Source of the DNA: Istiophorus platypterus
Taxonomy: Eukaryota > Chordata > Actinopteri > Istiophoriformes > Istiophoridae
Direction: 5' to 3'
NCBI GenBank assembly: GCA_016859345.1
Contig: CM029121.1
Coordinates: forward strand, 27,888,527 to 27,952,526
DNA: 64,000 nucleotides
The notes below the pieces were generated by a model, which saw only the letters and a program-made list of their open reading frames with translations, was not told where the DNA came from and did no database searches. Position numbers and translations under genes: made by a program. This document shows positions 52,256 through 64,000 of the stretch, piece by piece; the stretch's first letter is position 1, and each line of letters begins with the position of its first letter.

Positions 52256-55200
52256 TCAGTCTGGGTGGGGGAAGTGGAGCTCGGCGGGGCGAGTGAGGTT
52301 GGAGTTTCCATCCCTGCTTTCTGACGGCGAGGACTCGGCGTCAACAGGAGTCTGACCGTCTGACGGCGCCTCTGACGTTCTGTTCACGGGCTGCAGACCT
52401 CGGCCGTCGGTGTCAGACGGACCCTGTGACCCGTGTGAAGCTGAGTGGTTGGCGAGGACGTGTGTGGGAGGGGCTTCCGACAGATTATCGGCGTGCGCGT
52501 CAGACGGTGGGGACGGTGAGGTCTCGCTGCCGGCGGAGACGTCAGCGGAGCGTGTTTCGTTGACCCCAGGCCGAGTATCATTTGTCTCTCCGGACGTCTC
52601 AGCACCTGCTTTTCTGGTAGTGAGTGCGTCATCAGTCTGCTCTCTCTCTGGTGTGTATTTAGACGTGTCGGCAGAGTGTGTAGCCTCCAGTAGCTGTCCA
52701 GAGTCCAGGGTGTGACAGCGACCCAGGGGCCGCACTCTCAGCCGGGGCCCGGCGTCAGGGCTACCCGAGGGGGAGCAGGACTCCACCGTCTCCCCCCGCC
52801 TCAACCTCCTCCTGTCCGGGTTCACCTGCAAAGAAAACCCGAGATCAAGTCGGAAAACCAAGATGAAGTCGGATTAACGTTAACGTACTGTTACCTAAAT
52901 CAAAGAGCTTAACCTCTGTACGGTGGCTAGTTTAGAACATGATTAGCTGATATATCTTTATCATCACTGCTGTTTTGTGCCTAGAAAGTCCAGGATTCAA
53001 AAAGAGGAGGAGTTTAATTGCTGCTGGGGAGATGTGTACGTTGCTACATATCTCCCCAGGACCCCCAACCCCTCCCTGAACGGGTCTTAAACGATACTCA
53101 GGTTTGTTTTTGTCGGCTCCAGCTAAGCTCGGCTGTGAGTTTAAAGGCATTAAAATTTCATAACATAACACACACACAAACACACTATGCTGATGATAAG
53201 CTTTCATACTATGTTACTATACTGATTTAAGATTATATGTGAGCATTGATTTTAATTAGAAAGGAAGTCAGTAAATAACCTGTATATAAGTAAGTGGAAA
53301 GCTTGACCTGCTGGTGACCTTGACCTTCTAGCGGGGCTAGAAACACTGTCAGTAGCAGTGAGAACGGGCAGAGTTTACCTGGTTCAGGGGAGGTGAACAC
53401 CTGGGGGGGGGGGCAGAGGAACCTTTCTTCATTTGCTGAATCCTGAGTGAAAGCACATGAAAACAAAGATGAGACCGCCAACCGGAGTCCACACGACTCG
53501 TTTCGCGTGTCTGGTTTCGGCGGCGCTCTACCTGCTGATGGACTGAGCCAGTTTCTGCCTCCTGCCGTTGGAGTGGTCATGAAGCCTCAGACGCTGCACG
53601 AACGAATGAGCTACAGAGAGATTAAATCCCCATTAACGGCAGACAAAGGACTGATCTCTGACATGATAGTGATAAAGTATGAAACGACTGAAACGAGGCC
53701 CAAAAATATCAGCAGCACAGTTTTGTCCTAAAAGCTTGAAAACAAAAAACATTCTTCTCGTTAGAGAGGGTTTGTGAGATATTACCCAGAGCTCCCTTGG
53801 GCACAGAGAGGAGTTTGATGGGTTCGGCATCAGGGGAAAGTCCAGATGCTTTCTGCAGAGCTCTCAGGATCTCAGTGTTCTGTAGAAGAACAACATAAAA
53901 TGGTGAAACTGCTTCACGAACAACCAGTGTTTAATCTGTCTCTACCAGATAAAAATGCTGATCCTGGGATATCAGATCATAACTAATACTCCTGTGACAA
54001 AAACAGAAGTGACACATACCACACGCTGTGGGGGCTGAAATCGGAGTGAAAAAACGTTTTTCATGCAGTAAGAATGTGTCTGAATTTAACAAAAAGTCCA
54101 GTGTTGTTGTTGATCTGTGGAAAGCGATTTATTCATACTTCGCAGATTTTCTAAATAAAAATCTCTGACTTTCAGCTTTACTTCGACTTCAGATCTGATC
54201 AGTTCGGATGCTCTGTGGCCGCTGACGTTTCCCTGCTTGCCAGTGAAATGCTCCCTGTCTGAGGACCTGACGTGGAAATGTGCCCCTAGAAGCTTCCTGT
54301 CAGACGCTCAGGTATGGACGTACCTGTCTACAGTGGATAATCCAGCTCTGACCTCCTCTAATCCATCACCTTGAATCTAGAAAACCTCGTTTACATGACG
54401 TTCAGGATAATCAGATTACTACAGAAATCTATATTTACGTCTAAGGCATAAAAATGCTCCGATCACGTCCATTGTATTTTCCTGTGAACACTTTTTCTTT
54501 TTCATGCCACTGACCCGTGACAGGTTCCTCACACTCAGTATGGTTATTCGATGTGTGGTTAAATCTGCTCGTGACGGCTTTAATCCCCAACACGAAACCC
54601 TGCGAGCTCCGCCTGCCTCCCCCGTCCCTGCCGTGTGTGTCTGCAGCGCCACCTTGCCGCCTAGTTCGTAGGCGCAGTCCAGCGGTGTCCTCTGCCTCTT
54701 GTTCCTGAGGCCCGGCGAGGCCCCGGCCCTCAGCAGCAGCTCCACCAGCGCCTGGTGCCCGCCACGCACCGCCTCGTGAAGAGCCGTGTTCCCCTGCTGA
54801 TTCGCCATGTTCGCCAGCGCGTGACTCTGCACGGAGACGAGGATTTCTCATTGAAACCAGTTTAGCCTCTTCTAGAAAACGTGTTCTCTGTGACTTTACT
54901 CTGACATGATGGGACACTTACGGAAAGAGACACAAAGCTCTTGCGATATAATCGATGGAAACTGGGAATAAAGGGAGACTTCCTGCTGTTGGACGAGGCT
55001 TTTTTAACCTCTGTTTGCAGTGACAGTTTTTATTGACTGAACTGATTTGAGAAGAATCCCAACAACAGGGATATAACAGTATATCTCTTTTTTTCCTGTC
55101 CTCTCTCTAAGCCTGTAAGTTTCTATGACGACATTCAATTCAACCTCAACGTAGTGCTATAAAAATATCCTTCGGCCCAACATGGTGAGGTGTTGCCGTG

Positions 55201-58200
55201 GCGATTTTTATGTAAACGATGACCATTCAGATGAGTTTAAACATCCCTCTGATTAATTCAGGCAGGTGGGTGTGTGATGTGTGTGTTTACCTGTAACAGG
55301 ATGGTGGCGGTCTCCAGGTTCCCGCAGAGACAGGTGTGTATCAGCGGCGTGTTGCCATAGTGATCCTTCTTGTTCAGCTTGGCGTTGCACTCTAGCAGGA
55401 ACCTCACCACCTGCGTGCACACACACGCACACACGCACACACGCGCGCACACGCGCGCACACACAGAGTTTCAGTTTATCATTCATCAACACATCTTCAT
55501 ACCAAAGAGTCGCTTTCAGGGTTATTTATTTCAACCAAGGTCATTTTTTACGCTTCCGCCAAGAAAACCGTTCAGTGAGGTTTTTGTTCCGAGTCCAAAC
55601 CGACTTGTAAGTTTACTGTGAATAATTTAAAAGTAATATATGGTAAAAATCAGACATGTTTCTAAAAGGGAAAAGGCTGGATATTTTTAAAAAATAATTT
55701 TCTTATTTTCAGCAAAGCCCAAAAACAATGATGTCTCTTGAAACTTTCTGACTTCCCTCTGTCTGTGGATCTCAGCTCCAAGTCCATTGATTCTTACTGG
55801 AGATTTAAATCTTAAAAAAACAAACAAAAACAAAAAAACAGGAAGAAATGGTGACTTTGTTCGGGACCATTTTCAGCTGCGGATTAATCTACATCTGGTG
55901 CATAGTGAGAATTGGGAGCACCAGGACAGGTTGTGTGTGTCTGTGTGTGTGTGTGTGAGACTGGGTCTAAATAAACCACAGTCTGTGTGTGTGTGTGTGT
56001 GTGTGTGTTCATAGTGAGGAGGAACATGTTACCCGGTCAAACAGTGAATCACTGATGTGTTTACAACAGTTTCTGGAAACAGTGGAGCATCTGTGGCTCA
56101 GAGGAATCAGATCTATCAGGCTGGGACACACACAGTTTGATAGTAGGAGACGTTTATTTCTCTTTTCATGGAAATTGTCGACGAGCAAAAAACCACAGAA
56201 TATGACCGGACTTGATCTTTTCCTGCACTGCCGACCTCTCGCCACCCAGTAATGCTGGCGAACCTGGAAAAAGCTTGAACCTGGTTTCTTTCCGGCAGAG
56301 ACACATGATCAGTGCTGTGTCTGACCTGCTTCTACATACCATGCTACTGTAAAGACATTTATCTCTAACCACCACTGCGACGCGACGGTGTAACACAGCA
56401 CCGTGACCTCCACCAGACCTGCTGCCTTAGGGAGCACAGAGCCTGAGGCTGCATCCACCCTGGGACTAGGACTTAATATGATGTTTAGATTAAGGTTTGA
56501 AAAAGAAAAAAATATGAATTACAGCTCCGTCAGCTGATTTAAGCAGGATGTGATTATTACACAGAGGCAGTGACAGGTAGCTGAAGTCTGACAGGACGAA
56601 CTCGAAAGGGAAACAACATGACGACATAGACTGTGAGACGAGACAAACGCTTCTACCGCCAGAGTTTCTCTGACGTCTGCACAGATGCAGCTTTTCCTTG
56701 GTATCTGTGGTCGTAGGAGGCGAACGTGGGCAGTGTAGCAAACCAATGAGCAGAGCTCCTCTATGGGGATGCTGAATTTTTACATTACCTTTGCATTAAT
56801 GTGATGAAGTAATTTCATTTGCTTTCATTTTAATCACTAATTCTGCTGGATAAGCAAAACCCACATACTCCTGTGTAGTTTTTTTTTTTTTTTTTTTTTT
56901 TTTGCTTAACAGTATCTCTCCAGAAATCGCACTACCGCACAACATAACTGACTAAGAGCTTATTATTTAAAAGGAAAAGAGGTCTGAATAACTTTACTGG
57001 TGAACTAAAGGCTGTTTCCAAATTGACTCCCTGCTTTGTCTAACACATTTATTTAGATATTTACCTCCCTCCATCTTTAGCAGATGGAGATGGGGTCAAA
57101 GGGTCAAAGGGTGAAGTTTACGTTCTATATAGTCACCCCAAAAAATAAAATGTTTCTGCAGTATGTGCATGACTTTTGCCAAAAGTCGAAATTTTCTTTA
57201 GTCATACATATGAATTAAAGTAACGCTATACTACACTTGTCACTCTAAGCCCCCTCTTGTTTGCTATGGTGATGGACAGACTGACAGACGAGGCTAGACA
57301 GGAATCTCCATGGACTATGATGTTTGCAGATGACATTGTGATATGTAGTGAGAGCAGGGAACAGGCAGAGGAGAAGCTTGAGAGGTGGAGATTTGCCCTG
57401 GAAAGGAAAGGAATGAAGGTTAGCCGCAGCAAGACAGAGTACATGTGTGCGAATGAGAGGGACCCAAGTGGAAGAGTGAGGTTACAGGGAGAAGAGATAA
57501 AGAAGGTGGAGGATTTTAAGTACTTAGGGTCAACAGTCCAGGGCAATGGAGAGTGTGGAAAAGAGGTGAAGAAGTGTGTGCAGGCAGGCTGGAACGGGTG
57601 GAGAAAAGTGTCAGGTGTGATGTGTGATAGAAGAGTTTCAGCTAAAATGAAAGGAAAGGTGTACAAAACTGTGGTGAGACCAGCGACGCTGTTTGGTCTA
57701 GAGACAGTGCCACTGAGGAAAAGACAGGAGGCAGAGCTGGAGGTAGCAGAGATGAAGATGTTGAGGTTCTCTCTGGGAGTGACCAGGATGGATAGGATCA
57801 GGAATGAGTACATCAGAGGGACAGCACATGTTAGAGGTTTTGGAGATAAAGTCAGAGAGGCCAGACTGAGATGGTTTGGACATGTCCTGAGAAGAGATAG
57901 TGAATATATTGGTAGAAGGATACTGAGTTTTGAACTGCCAGGCAGGAGGTCTAGAGGAAGACCAAAGAGGAGGTTTATGGATGTAGTGAAAGTGGACATG
58001 AAGGTAGTTGGTGTGAGAGAAGAGGACGCAGAAGACAGGGTTAGATGGAGGACACTGATTCGCTGTGGCGACCCCTAAAGGGAAAAGCCGAAAGAAAAAG
58101 AAGAAGACACTTGTCACTAATGAAAATCACAAAATCTCCATCTACGGTTGACTGAAGAGTAAACTACTGAATAAATGAATGACAGTGATTTTTAGAGAGA

Positions 58201-61200
58201 CAAGAAACCCCACAATTTACTGTGACAAGATAGAAAGCACTGATCGTTACTTTGTGAGCACAAACACATTCGAACCATAAACAGCTGGACCTGCTTTATA
58301 AACCACCGTTGCTCTGAGCAATAACCACGTCTAGCTGCCGCTGCTCGGCTCCTACCTGCACGTGGCTGTTCTGGCTGGCCAGGTGGAGCGGCGTGGCGCT
58401 CTGGTTGGTGCGGGCGTTGACGTTGGCACCGTGGCGGATCAGCAGGGCGGCCAGCGTCGTGTGGCCGTGAAGGGCGGCGACGTGAAGCGGCGCGAAGCCG
58501 TCGATGTTGCAGCTGTTGACGCCGAGGGCCCCGGCCTGGAGGACGGACAGCTGCGGGGACACGGAGAGGACGGAGGGTCAGACGGAGACACGGTCCGCGA
58601 TCCGGATCTGGTCGGCCGGGTTAAAACCCAGAAACACGATGACGAAGTCCTGCTCCATGTCTGGTCACCAACCAGCCAGTTCGATCCCACTTCATTTTAG
58701 CCCCCTCATTTATAGAAACATTTCAGAAAGGTTTGTAACACATTATAATGACGTTGTGAGCAGAATACTAAGTGTTTGTCAATGAATGGTATTCGCCAAC
58801 ACTTAGAAAAGATGTCTTTATAGGAGAAGATATATTGTTACAACTGTGTTTTACTACTGTGTGTGTGTGTGTGTGTTTTATTACATTTCTTTTTCCTGAA
58901 ATGTTTTAAGAGCAACTTCAATTGTCTTATTAGTTTAATTCAACTTTAGCCCAATTTATCATATTTATCCTTGTTTTATCGTGTTATTGTAGTTATAATT
59001 CTTTAATGTAAAGTTAAAGAATTCTAACCTCTTGCATTTTATGCATGAATTGTGCTACAGTCTTCTTCTTCTTCTCACTATACAGCTAATGGGTGTCTGA
59101 CAGAGGAGTTATAGTTGTTGGCAGATATGTGACTAAACACTGTTTCTTGCTCACACTGACATTATACTAGTTTATAAACCGACGGTTAAACGTTGACATG
59201 CGGTTCGTGTCTGCCGGACCTTCTGGGTGGGGGCGCAGTTTGGACACTGGCACAGCGGGTGGCAGAGCAGCACCTCGGAACGAATTTCCCCTTCGTTGTC
59301 ATCCTCCTCCTCGTCCATCCACTCCAACAGGTAGCGCACCTAAAAAATACACACACACACCCAATAACACACACACATGCAGATGAAAACAGTGTCGACT
59401 CATGAGCTTGAACTGGATGCTTGGATGGAAATGCGGCGTCCTCACCATCTCCACGTCGCCATCAGCCACGGCACGCAGCAGCTTCTCCACCTGTCAATCA
59501 CACAGACAAGCACACGGCGTCGGTTGACATGGCAACGCCAGCAGCGTCCTGCCTCTTCTTCTTCTGCGATATAAAAAACCTGCCTGCATGTTACGAGGGC
59601 AACAGCTACTCTTTCAAAACCAAGTGAAAGTAAGATTTCACACCAATGTTTAAACAGTAGGTACACAAATACATGGACATGTATATAAAACAGGTACTAA
59701 AATAAAACAAGGTATAGAGCTAGTTTTTAATATAATCAGCAGAACTGCAGCACAACTAACGGTTCATAATGGCCCAGTCTGGAAAAGATGTTAGAACACT
59801 AAACTTCCCTCATATTCTTTTCATAATAAAATATATAAACCGTCTATCATGTCAGAGCCTGATGTCAATCCATAATTATAGTCTTTACTCTTTATTTAGA
59901 TCCCCATTAGTCCCTAGTCTTTCTGGGGTTGACACACAAAAAAACAACAATCAAACAAATTGAAATCAAATTGATCAATAGAACAAGAAAAGGAAAGACG
60001 AGGCAAACAAGATCAGAAAATAAGGGAAATAACTTGACATAGGAAGACATTTGGAAATACTAAAATGTTCCGAGACAGCAAAACTAAAAGCAGCATGTCT
60101 GATTCATCTGTCTAAAGTTTCCTAACATAATATGAATCTCTTTTTAAAGGTAATGTTCTGAGAAACAATTGTGTTATTTCGAGTTGAGAGCGGGTCTGTT
60201 AGGACTGTGTTCCTGCACTGTTTGGCCCGTTTCTCCCCCCCGTCAGTTACCTCTCTGTGCCGGACCCGTTCTCCCTCTGGTCTGGCCTCGGAGCCCAGAG
60301 AGGAGGTGCTGGAGAGGGAGGAGCGACGGCTGCTGCTGTCGGAGGCCAGAGGGGAGCGGCTGGGAGACTGGGGGGGTAAAAATGTATCAAGGCAAATGCT
60401 GTAAATGCAAAAGCATCAGACTCTAAAAACATCTCCAGGTGCAAAAATGCCTTTTGCATTATTTCATCATTAATGCTGAACATGCAAAAACTGTGGTACT
60501 TTCCACAATGAGGAACAAAGACCTGCATTAAACTACATCTGTGTTCACTCTGGGTTTTTGTGTGGAAGCGACACTGGCTGGAGCAAAAAAACTCCAAAAA
60601 AAACCCAAACCCAAACCCGAAAACCAAAGCAAACAAACAAAAAAAACCCACACGATCTTTCGTCTTTATCTTTTCATTAAATTAACATTTTCATATAAAT
60701 TCAACCACAAGTACTGACATTGATCAGTTAAACTGTTTCATTATATAGGATTATTACTGATTCATGTACAGTATGAGCATTACTTTTTCTGTTGTTGTAG
60801 TAACTGAGTCATAAAAACCGTGGTTCCTACAATCAAGTGATAAATCTGTTAGCGCAGAAGAATATTTCAGCTCCTTCTGACAGGAAATCAAATTAACAAG
60901 TTATTATCTTCTTATATATTCTGTGTTTAAAACAAGAAAATAAGCACGTTATTGGACTCAAATTGTGAAAAATATAACTTGATTTTAGAAACAAGTTTTT
61001 TAGACAATGCAAACATTCTTGAATAATTTCACTGCACTGGCTGATTTTTTTCCTTTTTCTCCATTTCTCTATGAGTACTAGTTGAGTGCAGTACAAGTAG
61101 TAAAAAAATATAACTTTTCTCATGCACAAAATTTTTCTTATGTACAGTTCTTGAGTAAATTAGTTCATCTATATTCCAACACTAACTACAACAACCAATA

Positions 61201-63738
61201 TTTAAACTGGCTTTTGCCGCTGTTGCTGTTTAGGGGAAAACTTAAAGCCCTGCGTCTCCCTCACTTGTCGTTCAAACTTTTGATACAAGTCGGACTTTTT
61301 GGAGAAAAACTGCTTTGCTGCTGGATGACAACAACTTTAAAATGTGTGGAGGAACTGAACGAGCCCCTATGACAGAAGATGAGGGTGTGAAAAAATGTAA
61401 TCGCCCCCAGGGGAGATATTTGTGTTGGGAGCAAAAAAAACCCAAATGGTTGTGAATTTATAATCTTTTTCTAGACTTATTCATAAACTAACTTGGAATT
61501 AACATGTTATCTTCAACCTGTTGATTGTTTTAGGTTCACATTAATATTTGATGCTCATCAGGTATTAGATTCTGTGACCTATGACCCAACGAGTTTTCTT
61601 GTTGCTTGATTGGACTCACATCGACTCTGCTGCCGCTGCGCTGACGTCCGTTCTGAGTCGACTGCAGCAACATGACGATCTACAAGGAAACGCAAACACA
61701 AACACACGTAGCAGCGTTACATTGTTTTCAAGCAGGTTCCTGCTGCTGCTGCTGCCGCCGCCGCCGCCGCCGCCGCCGGAGGAGGAAGGGGTTTCAGCGA
61801 CGGGTAGTTCGATTGATCTGGGGTCTCGGTTCGGACCACACGGACTGAGGTTGACCCCTGGGGTGAATCTTGCGTAAGAGGGCCAGTTTAGCTCAGTTCC
61901 CACGACCCGGGCCGCTCAGGAAACAGCGGCAGCTGATCGGCTTAGCCGGACCACAGCAAGTCTGAGACCTGAAAATAACGTCAGTCTGGATGGAGGGAAC
62001 GGGGCTTTGATTTAACCTCCCGATAATCCATTTCTTTTTTTCCCCCCGTTCTCATGTAGCGATGCAGAAAAAAAATGCTTCAAAAAGGTCAAACTGTTGC
62101 AGTGTGAGAGTTTAACTGCTGCGACGCTGTGTGACATTAAGCTGTTAAAGTTTCAGCGCGCTGGCCGCAGCTAATCAGTAATTTGAGTGTGTGCTTTTTT
62201 TTTTTTTTTTTTTTTTTAAATGCAGCAAAACATTTATTTTGGCTCAGCACTGTGTAGAATTCCTTCCATTCTTAATTACACCAACTTAATGCAGATTTGT
62301 CTATAAGTGGCCAGAGGCTGTGTGTTGAAAATGTTTGGCTCAAGTCCAATAACAGCTCTGGAGTCATAAGCCAAGGGAAAAAAAAAGTAAGAAAAAGTAA
62401 AAAGTACAGCAACGGCAACATGCATCCGCTAAATCTAGCTAAATACATGTCCAAAGCTTTAAGAACAGCAAGATTTTATTCATAACTTTCACTGAATCAT
62501 AAAACATCAGAGAAAACAAATCAGAGCTTTGACACCACCAGGTTTAAAAAAAAATTGTTTCCACATCTAAAGAGAAAACTGCTGCCTGCTTTACTTCAAG
62601 TTATAGTTTGCTTTTGTGAGAAGTGAATACATCGATACATAGATATATTTATATATTATATAGAAGTGAATAAACAGGGTCTAGATGGGAAAACAGCCCC
62701 GGGGCAATTCAACCTCAGGGAAACCGCAGCCAGCGACACCTGAGTCGAAGCAGCAGCCGAGGTTAAACGGGGGCTGCAACTAACAGCTGTTGTCATTACA
62801 CACTCACCTGCTGATCAGTTTCTATCAAACGTCCAAAAGAAGGAAAACAAAAACAAAAACAAAACAGCTTTATAATTTCCTTCAATCCAAGGCGGCATCA
62901 GTCCGAAAGATATTCTGTTTTATTATCATAGGCAAGGAAGAAAAACATCAAGTCTTAACCTCTTTGCTCAAAACAGAAATAAAACAATTATTTGATTTAC
63001 TAAATAGATGCCAATTAATTTTATGCTGATCGACAAACTGATTAATCAACTAGTCACTGCAGCTCTTCATTACAGACTTTATATCTGGTCTCGTTGGTGT
63101 TCAACATGGTGATGAATCTTTTTTTCTTTTTTAAAATCTGTTCACAGAAGTCGTGGATTCCAGGGTTAATCGTTTTGGGTCTTTAACCTGCTGCACCACG
63201 TCCGTCCGACGAGGATCCGGACTCTGACCCACACAGTAATCCTAACTGATGAGTTTGGAAAAGAATAAAATTGTAAGGAATTCTTTAAAAACTCTGACAA
63301 ACTTAACCACAGAGACCCAGAAACACTGAAATGATCCATTAGGCTGAAGTTCAAAACATAAAAGATGCGTCTGGCTTCTATTTGAGCCTCAACAAGAACA
63401 CTGTGAATAATTCAGTATCTTCAGGGACAAACACCTGAGACTTACACAACATTTTGGTATTAATCTGGCTCGTCCCTCGGTGTGTGTGTGTGTGCGTGTG
63501 TGCGTGTGTGTGTGTGTGTGTGTGCGCGTGTGTTGCTGACCTTGGAGTTGAGTGCGCACTGCAGCGGCGAGTCTTTGCCCTTGTTGAGGACGTCAACGCT
63601 GGCTCCGTTCTCCAGCAGCACCTGGATGATTCCCTCGTAGCCCCACCGCGCCGCCATGTGCAGAGCCGAGTCGCCCTTGTCGTTCTGCAGGTCCAGCCGA
63701 CACGACTGGACGTCGTAGTACACCAGGGCCTTCACACA
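52256..63738 (-). CDS. ankrd27: Ankyrin repeat domain protein 27 (VARP), C-terminal part
   Basis: VARP is a Rab21 GEF and Rab32/38 and VAMP7 effector on endosomes. Its N-terminal VPS9 exons lie past the right edge. Twelve exons, phases closed: 63738-63541, 61679-61620, 60367-60251, 59490-59446, 59339-59220, 58550-58356, 55410-55291, 54826-54653, 53879-53786, 53610-53532, 53442-53379, 52825-52256; 611 codons plus stop. Ankyrin units: GDSALHMAARWGYEGIIQVL; DGFAPLHVAALHGHTTLAAL; SATPLHLASQNSHVQVVRFL; YGNTPLIHTCLCGNLETATI; GNTALHEAVRGGHQALVELL. A Ser-rich linker and VEKLLRAVADGDVEMVRYLL lead to CHPLCQCPNCAPTQK, the cysteine motif that binds VPS29 in human VARP (CHPLCQCPKCAP). The C-terminus, RRRLRRGETVES and a 190-codon last exon, is longer and less conserved than human. 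Confidence 0.95.
55411..55466. repeat. CA/CG dinucleotide repeat at an ankrd27 acceptor
   Basis: Alternating CACACG/CGCGCA tract directly beside the acceptor of the exon at 55410-55291, potentially Z-forming purine-pyrimidine alternation. Confidence 0.9.
57233..58118 (+). mobile_element. 5'-truncated non-LTR retrotransposon (LINE), reverse transcriptase end
   Basis: The plus-strand frame is open from the left boundary (LSPLLFAMVMD) for about 275 codons to a stop at 58076-58078. It includes the reverse-transcriptase motif FADDIVI, then KTEYMCANE and YLGSTVQG, and ends WRTLIRCGDP. The 3' end is a short A/G-rich tail (AAAAAGAAGAAG). A perfect 12-base target duplication ACACTTGTCACT flanks it (57233-57244 and 58107-58118). 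Only the C-terminal part of the reverse transcriptase is present, so it cannot be autonomous. It lies in the opposite orientation in the ankrd27 intron between the exons at 58356 and 55410. The clade (RTE or L2-like) is uncertain. Confidence 0.92.
61741..61779. repeat. (CTG)n(CCG)n triplet repeat
   Basis: About four to five CTG followed by eight CCG units in an ankrd27 intron, about 60 bases upstream, in gene direction, of the exon at 61679-61620. Confidence 0.9.
62770..63070. repeat. Dispersed repeat in an ankrd27 intron
   Basis: GGGCTGCAACTAACAGCTG at the left and CTGATTAATCAACTAGTCAC at the right match the family at 40940-41220, interrupted by other sequence. Confidence 0.5.
63478..63536. 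repeat. (TG)n microsatellite beside an ankrd27 donor
   Basis: TG repeat with interspersed CG. On the gene strand it starts about 5 bases into the intron after the exon at 63738-63541. Confidence 0.95.
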
Positions 63739-63857
63739 CTGACACACAGCACAGGGCACGGCGGCCGTCAATCACGGGAATCGGGAGGAGTCGTGCTTTG
63801 ACCCGGAACAATAATCACTTAACACCTTGAATTTTTCATCAACTGATTGATTGCTTA

Positions 63858-64000
63858 GTGTGTGTATGTATATGTATGTGTGTGTGTGTATATGTATGTA
63901 TATATACATATATACATACATACATATATACATACATATATATACATATATACATACACATATATACATATATACATACATATATATACATACATACATA
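63858..64000. repeat. TATG/TACA microsatellite at the window edge
   Basis: TGTATGTATA and TATACATACA units running off the right edge, in an ankrd27 intron. The Tyr/Ile/Met-rich minus-strand frame is an artefact. Confidence 0.95.

Noticed and set aside
57226..58117. Minus-strand open frame of 257 codons
   Set aside because: Antisense of the retrotransposon reverse-transcriptase frame, which has the recognisable motifs.

Overview
The window is vertebrate nuclear DNA, almost certainly from a ray-finned (teleost) fish and probably a percomorph. The reasons are multi-exon genes with GT-AG introns, dense CA/GA/TA microsatellites, several short dispersed repeat families that look like those common in fish genomes, and proteins clearly related to human RFWD3, MLKL, TMED6, ZDHHC7 and ANKRD27. 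All names come from reading translated exons by eye. No database search was possible.

Layout. Almost every gene is on the minus strand, so transcription runs right to left. From left to right: the 5' part of rfwd3 (0.3-1.9 kb, CpG island to about 4.1 kb); an 800-bp GAG/GAT tandem repeat; a complete mlkl gene (10 coding exons, 5.76-12.86 kb, 477 aa); an inverted, frame-broken MLKL four-helix-bundle copy on the plus strand (17.7-18.1 kb, called D); a second kinase-less copy with a proline-rich tandem-repeat tail (20.4-21.4 kb, B); a tmed6 paralogue (26.4-29.3 kb, A); a third kinase-less copy with an intact 211-aa frame (31.6-32.2 kb, C); a second, better preserved tmed6 (34.6-36.8 kb, B); complete zdhhc7 (39.6-44.1 kb, 306 aa, CpG promoter near 47 kb); and the C-terminal 611 codons of ankrd27 (52.3-63.7 kb), which runs off the right edge. 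A recent non-LTR retrotransposon fragment lies in an ankrd27 intron.

Biology. mlkl encodes the pseudokinase executioner of necroptosis. The most striking feature is three extra genes or gene remnants that keep the MLKL N-terminal (HeLo-type) killer domain, and the same intron just before the start codon, but have no pseudokinase. Each has a different C-terminal tail: acidic/Ser-Pro, proline-repeat, or coiled-coil. Two of them alternate with two tmed6 copies, which suggests that a tmed6 + MLKL-like unit was duplicated. tmed6 (p24 cargo receptor), zdhhc7 (Golgi palmitoyltransferase), ankrd27/VARP (endosomal Rab effector) and rfwd3 (DNA-damage E3 ligase) are housekeeping neighbours with no evident functional link to the cluster.

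Exon limits were set by matching splice sites, reading phase and family conservation. For mlkl, both tmed6 genes, zdhhc7 and the ankrd27 part, all phases close. 5' UTR exons, promoters and poly(A) signals are weaker calls.
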